From NCBI GenBank assembly GCA_031259185.1, contig JAIRLV010000097.1, forward strand, positions 1 through 6,892: 6,892 bases of DNA, in the 5' to 3' direction. This DNA is from Elusimicrobiota bacterium (lineage in GTDB: Bacteria > RUG730). Below the pieces are notes generated by a model, which worked only from the letters and a program-made list of their open reading frames with translations, ran no database searches and had not been told where the DNA came from. A program made the position numbers and the translations under genes. Positions 1 to 5,153 of the stretch are shown here, one piece after another (the first letter of the stretch is position 1; the number at the start of each line of letters is the position of its first letter).

Positions 1-234
1 ACGTAATAATGCTCTAGTTGTGGAATGTTTAGGGCGTGGGTTTGCATGGCTTGACACAGGAACCCCAGAGTCTCTTTTACAAGCAGCTGCATACGTACAA
101 ACAATAGAAATAAATCAAGGCACTAAAATAGCGTGTCTTGAAGAAATTGCTTATAATATGCAGTTTTTAACAAAAGATGAGATATTAAATAATATTGAAA
201 GATATAAGAATAATGATTATTGTAAGTATGTTAA
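1..234 (+). repeat. Direct repeat, copy 1 (rmlA 3' end)
   Basis: Bases 1-234 match bases 698-930 with two substitutions (AATATGC versus AATATAC; GATGAGA versus GATGAAA) and one single-base gap. Weaker similarity continues for about 15 bases past the end. The repeat may extend left of the window. The offset is 697 bases, and recombination between the copies would remove the intervening segment. Confidence 0.93.
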
Positions 235-256
235 GACGTGTTTTAAATCCGTATAA
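2..256 (+). CDS. rmlA: Glucose-1-phosphate thymidylyltransferase, C-terminal part (cut by window start)
   Basis: This is the 3' end of a gene whose start lies outside the window. RmlA makes dTDP-glucose from glucose-1-phosphate and dTTP, the first step to dTDP-rhamnose and related sugars, in the cytoplasm. The open frame runs from base 2 and reads [20 protein letters not shown], then [22 protein letters not shown] and a C-terminal tail ending YVKTCFKSV. The G-R-G-[FY]-A-W-L-D-T-G-T block, the E-S-L-L block and the A-C-x-E-E-I-A block are standard for the C-terminal part of RmlA. The first 234 bases are nearly identical to bases 698-930, but here the frame is intact. The last few residues differ from the other copy, so this end may have been altered when the duplication formed. 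Whether the protein is functional depends on sequence upstream of the window. The family assignment is firm. Confidence 0.88.
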   Translation, partial: RNNALVVECLGRGFAWLDTGTPESLLQAAAYVQTIEINQGTKIACLEEIAYNMQFLTKDEILNNIERYKNNDYCKYVKTCFKSV

Positions 257-284
257 ATGCAGTAAATTCAATTTTTCAATTTAA

Positions 285-411
285 TTTGTGTTTTTTGAAA
301 AAGAGCGAGTAGATAAATTAAGTGTTTTTAGAGGGGTCATAAGACTATTTAGTTCAAATCTTGCTGTTGGTTGGACGTCAACTGTAGTAATTTTATCATT
401 TCTTTTTATGA
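285..411 (+). pseudogene. Remnant of a GtrB/DPM-like family 2 glycosyltransferase C-terminus
   Basis: The frame between a stop at 282-284 and a stop at 420-422 has no start codon. It reads FFEKERVDKLSVFRGVIRLF and then SSNLAVGWTSTVVILSFLF. The pattern of a loop, G-W-T-S and a hydrophobic stretch resembles the last transmembrane hairpin of polyprenyl-phosphate glycosyltransferases of the GtrB/DPM1 type, which normally continue into a G-E-Y-x-x-R-x-[YF]-E-E tail. That tail and the whole catalytic domain are absent. The similarity stops at about 411, exactly where rmlA sequence begins in another frame, so this looks like a deletion junction. The call rests on about 25 residues recognised by eye; a chance hydrophobic ORF is the alternative. 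Confidence 0.42.
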
Positions 412-697
412 TATGGAGCTAATTTTCAGTAGTTTTAAAACGCGCAGAAAAAAATACAAAAAAAGGAAATGCAACAGTTTTTGCTTATAATGTAAAAGAT
501 CCGCAAAGATTTGGCATAGTAGAATTTGATCAAAATGGCAAAGTAAAATCACTTGAAGAAAAACCTGCAAAACCGAAATCAAATTATGCTGTAACAGGTT
601 TATATTTTTATGATAATAAAGTAGTTGAATATGCTAAAGATTTAAAACCTTCAAAGCGTGGGGAATTAGAAATTACAGATTTAAACAATATTTATTT

Positions 698-930
698 ACG
701 TAATAATGCTCTAGTTGTGGAATGTTTAGGGCGTGGGTTTGCATGGCTTGACACAGGAACCCCAGAGTCTCTTTTACAAGCAGCTGCATACGTACAAACA
801 ATAGAATAAATCAAGGCACTAAAATAGCGTGTCTTGAAGAAATTGCTTATAATATACAGTTTTTAACAAAAGATGAAATATTAAATAATATTGAAAGATA
901 TAAGAATAATGATTATTGTAAGTATGTTAA
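698..930 (+). repeat. Direct repeat, copy 2 (rmlA 3' end)
   Basis: This is the second copy of the repeat at 1-234, on the same strand. It carries the one-base deletion near 803-806 that stops the rmlA frame. It is the copy that joins in natural order to the WbsX gene. Confidence 0.93.
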
Positions 931-955
931 AAGTGTTTTGAATTTCAAAAATTTA

Positions 956-960
956 GAGGA
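956..960 (+). promoter_or_regulatory. Ribosome binding site for the WbsX-GT9 gene
   Basis: GAGGA lies nine bases before the ATG at 970. This is one of the clearest Shine-Dalgarno sequences in the window and supports 970 as the true start. It lies inside the end of the rmlA copy, so translation of the two genes was probably coupled. Confidence 0.7.
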
Positions 961-969
961 CAAATTCGA

Positions 970-2784
970 ATGAGAATATACGAAAAAGTATGTAATAGTA
1001 AAAAGAAGAGTGTTAGAATTTTTGGTTTAGAAATTTTTAGAAAAGAGGGGAAATTAAATAATAAGACGTATTTGTTTTTAGGATTGTGTATATGGAAGAA
1101 AAATCAAACTCCTGAGAACCAAACATATTTTTTGTTTGGTTTGGAATTTTTAAAAAAGAAGAAACAAGAATTCAAAAAAGTTTATTATATTTTTAAGATA
1201 GAATATTTTAAAGTAAAGATAGTAGTATTAAATGATAGTATTCAATATAAGTATTATATATGGGGTCTTTATATTTATAGAAAAATAGTTGATCCTGTTT
1301 CACTTATTAGAACATCAACTTATTTTGATGGAATTTTTTACTTAAAAGCAAGGCCAGATGTAAAAGATGCTGGTGTTGATGCCGCTAAACATTATCTTTA
1401 TGAAGGCTATAGAGAACTGACTAACCCATCCCAAGATTTTGATAATAACGCATATTTGCAACAGATCCCAAATGTAAGTATCAACCCTTTACTACATTTT
1501 GAAATTACGAAATCAAATTTTAAACCACAGAAAAAAGATTTTAAGTATTCATATTTATCTCATTATGAAAAGGATGAAGATTATTCTACTCTGAAAACAG
1601 ATATAAAAACTGTTTGTTATTATTTGCCTCAATTCTATGAAATTCCAGAAAATAATTTATGGTGGGGAGAAGGTTTTACAGAGTGGACAAATGTTCTCCC
1701 TGCGGAGCCAAGATTTATAGGTCATTATCAACCAAGAGTTCCTCATAATGACATTGGAGCTTATAATTTATCCGAAGTTAGTACTTTGAAAAAACAAATA
1801 TCTTTAGCAAAAAAACATGGTATTTATGGTTTTTGTTTTTATTATTATTGGTTTTCAGGTAAAAAATTATTAGAAAAGCCTTTGGAAAACTTAATAAAAA
1901 ATCCTGAAATTGATTTTCCTTTTTGCTTATGTTGGGCCAATGAAAATTGGACAAGAAGTTGGGATGGAGAAGAAAATAATATTTTAATGGAACAGCGTTA
2001 TTTGTCAAAAGATAGGTTATTATTTATAGAAGAAATATATCCTTATTTATCTGATAAACGTTATATAAGAAATAATAATAAGCCTATTTTACTGGTGTAT
2101 AAAGTATGGCTTATCCCTAATCCAAACGAAGTGTTCAAAATATGGCGTAAATATTGCCGAAAAAGAGGTTTAGGAGAAATTGAAATATGGCTTGTTAGAG
2201 CAAATTCTAATAATAATTGCGGGATTGGTGATGTTAGTAAAACTTTTAATAATATTGATTCAGATATGGAAGTAGAATTTCCTCCTCATACTGTATGTAC
2301 ACCATATGTGCACGGTATTTATCACCTATCATATGATTGTATTGTAAAGACCTATAATACGCTTGTTGAAAGAGTGTTAAAGGCTGAGAAATATCCTTCA
2401 ATTGCAATAGTAAGAAGTGCTATGCTTGCTTGGGACAATACACCAAGACATAAGTACAATACTGCTAATGTTTTTGCAGAATTTTCGTTATATAATTATT
2501 TTATATGGTTGAAATACTTAATACAATATACTCGTAAGAAGTTTGATAAAAATAATAGATTTTTGTTTATAAATGCTTGGAATGAATGGGCTGAAGGAAC
2601 TTACCTTGAGCCTGATGTTAAATATGGCTATGCTAACATAAATACAACCTCTCGTGCTATATTAGGATTACCTTTTGAAAAGCAAATTCCTGAAAATGCA
2701 GTTGTTATGGTATTATTAGAAAGATTGGGAGATATTGTTGCTGGTGAGCCTATAGTTAGATACTTAAAAAAAAAAGTATCCTGA
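970..2784 (+). CDS. WbsX/GH99-like polysaccharide protein with N-terminal repeats, joined to the start of a GT9 domain
   Basis: The 604-residue frame has four parts. Residues 15-105 hold five degenerate modules around F-G-L-x-[IF]-x-[KR]-K. Residues 115-178 hold a tandem of the type F-D-x-x-[FY]-Y-L-x-x-x-P-D-V, H-Y-L-x-x-G and N-P-L-L-H. Residues 212-560 are a WbsX (GH99-like) domain: YYLPQFYEIPENN, WWGEGFTEWTNV (231-242), CWANENWTRSWDG (321-333) and INAWNEWAEGTYLEPD (534-549). From residue 577 the sequence AVVMVLLERLGDIVAGEPIV is the opening of a GT9 domain. It is cut after an A10 run by a premature TGA at 2782-2784. Removing one A continues the frame into the GT9 remainder at 2777-3574, for about 867 residues in all. 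WbsX proteins occur in O-antigen and capsule loci, and whether they transfer or hydrolyse sugar is not settled. There is no signal peptide, so a cytoplasmic or membrane-associated role is likely. The start is supported by GAGGA at 956-960 and the ATGA overlap with rmlA. Confidence 0.88.
   Translation: MRIYEKVCNSKKKSVRIFGLEIFRKEGKLNNKTYLFLGLCIWKKNQTPENQTYFLFGLEFLKKKKQEFKKVYYIFKIEYFKVKIVVLNDSIQYKYYIWGLYIYRKIVDPVSLIRTSTYFDGIFYLKARPDVKDAGVDAAKHYLYEGYRELTNPSQDFDNNAYLQQIPNVSINPLLHFEITKSNFKPQKKDFKYSYLSHYEKDEDYSTLKTDIKTVCYYLPQFYEIPENNLWWGEGFTEWTNVLPAEPRFIGHYQPRVPHNDIGAYNLSEVSTLKKQISLAKKHGIYGFCFYYYWFSGKKLLEKPLENLIKNPEIDFPFCLCWANENWTRSWDGEENNILMEQRYLSKDRLLFIEEIYPYLSDKRYIRNNNKPILLVYKVWLIPNPNEVFKIWRKYCRKRGLGEIEIWLVRANSNNNCGIGDVSKTFNNIDSDMEVEFPPHTVCTPYVHGIYHLSYDCIVKTYNTLVERVLKAEKYPSIAIVRSAMLAWDNTPRHKYNTANVFAEFSLYNYFIWLKYLIQYTRKKFDKNNRFLFINAWNEWAEGTYLEPDVKYGYANINTTSRAILGLPFEKQIPENAVVMVLLERLGDIVAGEPIVRYLKKKVS
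1015..1284 (+). repeat. Coding repeat: five F-G-L-x-I modules at the N-terminus of the WbsX protein
   Basis: The encoded modules are VRIFGLEIFRKE, YLFLGLCIWKKN, YFLFGLEFLKKK, YYIFKIEYFKVK and YYIWGLYIYRKI. The central glycine sits at residues 19, 38, 57, 76 (replaced by K) and 99, so the first four are exactly 19 residues apart and the last is 23 further on. They alternate aromatic, hydrophobic and basic residues and look like short beta or amphipathic segments. A two-module version opens the GT4 protein at 5154. Confidence 0.75.
1117..1141 (+). repeat. Inverted repeat (9-base stem, 7-base loop) inside the WbsX gene
   Basis: AACCAAACA at 1117-1125 is the exact reverse complement of TGTTTGGTT at 1133-1141, with TATTTTT between them. 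It lies in the repeat-coding N-terminal part. No uninterrupted T run directly follows the stem, so it is not a typical terminator. It may be a by-product of the repeated codons. Confidence 0.5.
2766..2775 (+). repeat. A10 homopolymer at the WbsX/GT9 frame break
   Basis: Ten consecutive A bases follow the codons for R-Y-L. With ten A the frame ends K-K-K-V-S-stop. With nine A it reads K-K-K-Y-P-D-R-P-V-Y-W and runs into the rest of the GT9 domain. The tract is therefore the point where the long gene is open or closed. It could act as a phase-variation tract, be corrected by polymerase slippage, or be a base-calling error. Confidence 0.85.
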
Positions 2785-3574
2785 TAGGCCAGTTTATTGG
2801 GTAACTAGTGTACAGTACAATGAAGCAATTAGATATAATCCAGAACTTACTGGCATTGTTGTAATGTATACAAAAGACCAATATATTAACTGGTGTAAGA
2901 GTTTATCAAAATCTGTAATTATTGTTGATTTACATTTTTATGAAAAGCATTATGATCTAGCAGACGGTGAGGTTTTAAAAAATAGTAATAATCCAACTAT
3001 TTCAGAAGATAATTATTATGATTATGGTTGTCTTCTGGAAGTTTTTACAAAGATAGTAGAGTTGGATTATGTAAATGAAACCCCTAGATTTTATAGAAGA
3101 CCAATAAAAGAGCAATATCAATTAAACAGTAACAAAAAATATATAGCAATTCATACATCTTCTAAAGGCCAAGAAAGGAATTGGGATATAGATAAATGGG
3201 AAAAGTTAATCAACATTTTAATAAATCATGGATTCAATGTTGTTGAACTTGGTTCTGAGCATTTAAACTTACAAGAAACACTAGGTTACATAAACAAGAC
3301 AGGTCTTGGAATACAAGATATAGCAGATATTATAGCCAATAGCGAATGTTTTATTGGTATTGACAGCGCATTAGCTCATATTGCAAATGCACTTAATGTT
3401 AAAGGGGTTGTACTTTTAGGTAAGTATAGAAAATGGGACAGATACATACCTTATAGTGGTAATTATCAAAAAGGTGTTAATTCTAAGATAGTCTATGCGG
3501 CAATTGGACAAACTGCTAAAGAAATAAATGTTGAGATTGTATATAATGCTGTAAGAGAACTACTAAAAGTTTAA
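2777..3574 (+). CDS. GT9 (heptosyltransferase-like) domain, remainder of the split WbsX-GT9 gene
   Basis: This frame opens at 2768 and continues the GT9 domain that begins in the previous frame. It reads YPDRPVYWVTS, where Y-P-D-R-P is the usual sequence after the first GT9 helix. Further on come IAIHTSSKGQERNW, FNVVELGSEH and ECFIGIDSALAHIANALNVK followed by GVVLLG. The last matches the GT9 nucleotide-sugar motif of the type G-x-D-S/T-x-x-x-H-x-A-x-A-L. The first ATG is at 2864, without a Shine-Dalgarno and already inside the domain. An independent protein from there would lack the N-terminal Rossmann core and is unlikely to work alone. GT9 enzymes transfer heptose or other sugars from nucleotide donors; the substrate here cannot be read. 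The stop is four bases before the GT2 start, so the two are probably co-translated. Confidence 0.8.
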   Translation, partial: YPDRPVYWVTSVQYNEAIRYNPELTGIVVMYTKDQYINWCKSLSKSVIIVDLHFYEKHYDLADGEVLKNSNNPTISEDNYYDYGCLLEVFTKIVELDYVNETPRFYRRPIKEQYQLNSNKKYIAIHTSSKGQERNWDIDKWEKLINILINHGFNVVELGSEHLNLQETLGYINKTGLGIQDIADIIANSECFIGIDSALAHIANALNVKGVVLLGKYRKWDRYIPYSGNYQKGVNSKIVYAAIGQTAKEINVEIVYNAVRELLKV

Positions 3575-3578
3575 AAAA

Positions 3579-4436
3579 ATGAAAGATAAAAAAAAATTTC
3601 GTTATATTAAGCCAAATTTATTTGATAAATTGAGTTGTAAATTAAAGGATCCTAAGATATCAGTTATTGTTGCCAGTTTTAATTATGCGAACTTTATAAC
3701 TGCTACATTAGATTCTATTGTTAACCAGTCTTATAAAAATTTTGAAGTAATTATAGTTGACGATGGTTCAACAGATGGCTCTTTGGAAATAATTAAGAAA
3801 TATACTAAAAAATTTGATAATGTTTTTTTGTATACACACGAAAATTATCAAAATAGGGGATTGCCAGAAACAATTAAATTAGGAATAAGTAAATCGCGTG
3901 GAGAATATATTGCTTTTTGTGAGAGCGATGATTTTTGGGATACTTTATATTTAAAAAAAAAGATAGAAGTTATAAATAGTTATCGTAAAGTAGCGATTAT
4001 TTCTAATGATGTTACTTTAATTGGCAGTGCTCATGCAATAGTAAATCAAATGTTTTTTTTAAGAAACTATTTTGATTCAAATATTAAAAAAATAAAATTT
4101 GCACAAATGCAAAGGATAAATTATATCCCTACTTTTTCATGTGCTATGGTGAAAAAAAGTGTTTTGGAAAAATGTAATTTTGATACACCTATTAATGCTT
4201 GGCTTGATTTTTGGTTATGGAACCAAATTGTTCCAAAACATCGTATGTTTTATTTAAGGGAAAGACTTGTTTATTGGAGGATATGTCATAATAGCTTGAG
4301 TAATCATACTAACATGGAACTTTATAATAAACGCAAAAAGATATGGAATGATCACTTAGAAAAAATGAATGTTGTTTTAGCAAAAAAATTATTTGGAAAA
4401 AGATATAAGGGATTGAAGCAGACACTTGACTCATGA
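3579..4436 (+). CDS. Family 2 glycosyltransferase (GT-A fold)
   Basis: The 285-residue protein is a complete GT2 enzyme of the short soluble kind. Residues 27-39 read ISVIVASFNYANF, the typical first strand. VDDGSTDGS at 60-68 is the nucleotide-binding turn. SRGEYIAFCESDDFW at 106-120 contains the acidic metal-binding site (E-S-D-D, 115-118). The C-terminal third carries the aromatic and charged residues that often shape the acceptor site, including AWLDFWLWNQI and LRERLVYWRICHNSLSNH. There is no transmembrane segment, so it probably acts at the cytoplasmic face on a lipid-linked acceptor. The start lies four bases after the GT9 stop, with only an A-rich stretch before it, which suggests translational coupling. 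Codons 4-6 are an A9 run (3588-3596), a possible slippage point close to the start. The donor sugar cannot be told from the sequence. Confidence 0.9.
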   Translation: MKDKKKFRYIKPNLFDKLSCKLKDPKISVIVASFNYANFITATLDSIVNQSYKNFEVIIVDDGSTDGSLEIIKKYTKKFDNVFLYTHENYQNRGLPETIKLGISKSRGEYIAFCESDDFWDTLYLKKKIEVINSYRKVAIISNDVTLIGSAHAIVNQMFFLRNYFDSNIKKIKFAQMQRINYIPTFSCAMVKKSVLEKCNFDTPINAWLDFWLWNQIVPKHRMFYLRERLVYWRICHNSLSNHTNMELYNKRKKIWNDHLEKMNVVLAKKLFGKRYKGLKQTLDS

Positions 4437-4540
4437 GGAATCTCTCGGAGGAAAGAGGGAAGAAGAGGGAGTATAGAAAAATAAGCAGGAGAAAGTTTAA
4501 AGAAGAAATGATATAATTAAATAGGATATTAATCGTTAAA
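4437..4540 (+). other. Spacer with a purine-only run after the GT2 gene
   Basis: No coding sequence is recognised here. Bases 4447-4471 are 25 purines in a row, with several Shine-Dalgarno-like GGAGG/GAGGGA words, but no start codon at useful distance opens a meaningful frame. A TATAAT at 4512-4517 has no matching -35 box at 17 bases. No terminator-like hairpin was seen. The spacer probably belongs to the decayed region that follows. Confidence 0.4.
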
Positions 4541-5153
4541 ATGAAAAAAGGAAAACAATAGTAAAGATAATTATAAGACAATAAAAGAATCTGAGTATTT
4601 TGATGAAGAGTACTATTATTATCAAAGGGAAGATGTTAAGGTAGCAAAAATAGATGCTATAGAACAAACATTACTTTAAAACAGGTTGGAAAGAAGGGGT
4701 AAATCCATCCATTGAATTTGATAATAATGCATATTTAGAAGTATATCCAGAAGTTAATATGAATCCATTGTTACATTATTTGAAATTTGGGCAAAAAAAG
4801 GGAAAGAAGGCATTTAAAGTTTACACTAATTATTATGGTAGTGGTATAGGTAAAAATGACATCCAAGATAAGAATAAGTTAGAATTAGAATATGGATATA
4901 AGATAGAGGATGTTGAAACAATTGAAGAGATAAATTTTTCTAAAACAAGCGATGAGTTTTTTAAGTCAATATATTTGAAAAGGCAGTTTAATCCAGTTTC
5001 AGTTATAAGTTTTTCAAATATTTCTGACAATGCAATAATTATATTACTAATACAACACCTTGGTGATATTGTTGCATGTGAGCCAGTATAAAATATAAAT
5101 ATCAGGGAAGACCTCTTTAAAAAAATTACGCTCTTGAATATAAGGTTAATTTT
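4541..5153 (+). pseudogene. Degraded gene: F-D..Y-L..P-D-V..H-Y-L repeats plus the start of a GT9 domain
   Basis: Pieces in three frames line up as one former gene. An ATG at 4541 followed by A6 is off by one base from the frame that reads ESEYFDEEYYYYQREDVKVA and stops at 4677-4679. One extra base near 4665-4668 separates this from HYFKTGWKEGVNPSIEF and FDNNAYLEVYPEVNMNPLLH, which continue in frame to 5091. That stretch closely parallels residues 119-178 of the WbsX protein (FDNNAYLQQIPNVSINPLLH there). After a linker of about 80 residues, NAIIILLIQHLGDIVACEPV is the opening of a GT9 domain, like LLERLGDIVAGEP at 2710-2750. The frame then breaks; KYKYQGRPL in another frame is the next GT9 piece, and the rest of the domain is missing before the start at 5154. 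The ATG at 4759 is internal to a repeat and not a credible gene start. Loss of function is near certain because most of GT9 is absent; the single-base breaks alone could be sequencing error. Confidence 0.75.
5142..5145 (+). promoter_or_regulatory. Weak ribosome binding site for the GT4 gene
   Basis: AAGG lies eight bases before the ATG at 5154, and it is the only purine core near that start. It supports 5154 as the start. The start is further supported by the N-terminal module whose glycine is at residue 19, as in the WbsX protein. Confidence 0.45.

Larger units (their letters stand above)
412..973 (+). pseudogene. rmlA: Truncated, frameshifted second copy of rmlA
   Basis: The segment starts inside the gene, at the residues YGANF (412-426), and lacks roughly the first 100 residues, including the N-terminal G-G-x-G-T-R-L nucleotide-binding motif. 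It cannot be an active thymidylyltransferase. A frame change near 423-427, one T short in a T run, leads to VLKRAEKN, then [37 protein letters not shown] and GELEITDLN. These are the well-conserved middle of RmlA. A second one-base loss near 803-806 (GAATA where the first copy has GAAATA) produces a stop at 807-809. The remaining part, through YVKSVLNFKNLEDKFE, continues in another frame to a TGA at 971-973 that overlaps the next ATG. The ATGA overlap suggests this copy holds the ancestral gene junction. The two breaks may be decay or sequencing error; the missing N-terminus is real in either case. Confidence 0.82.

Noticed and set aside
1-930. Insertion sequence bounded by the direct repeats
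   Set aside because: The repeats are coding rmlA sequence without terminal inverted repeats, and no transposase lies between them.
1778-2008. Minus-strand ORF of 76 codons inside the WbsX gene
   Set aside because: It lies opposite a strongly conserved WbsX segment, has no Shine-Dalgarno or recognisable product, and is a shadow of the real gene.
4437-4484. Read-through extension of GT2 past its TGA
   Set aside because: The frame stays open for only 15 further codons of low-complexity basic residues, and the protein already has normal GT2 length.
4512-4517. TATAAT as a -10 promoter element
   Set aside because: There is no -35-like hexamer at the expected distance, and TATAAT occurs several times within genes in this AT-rich sequence.
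4309-4581. Minus-strand ORF of 90 codons, hydrophobic
   Set aside because: Its hydrophobicity comes from reading an A-rich purine strand in reverse. It overlaps the end of GT2 and has no supporting start signal.
4833-5030. Minus-strand ORF of 65 codons inside the decayed GT9-type gene
   Set aside because: It is antisense to a region with clear similarity on the plus strand and has no recognised product.
4759-5091. A stand-alone 110-residue protein starting at ATG 4759
   Set aside because: The ATG lies inside a repeat unit whose earlier part is encoded directly upstream in the same frame, and the frame ends inside a GT9 domain, so it is a fragment.
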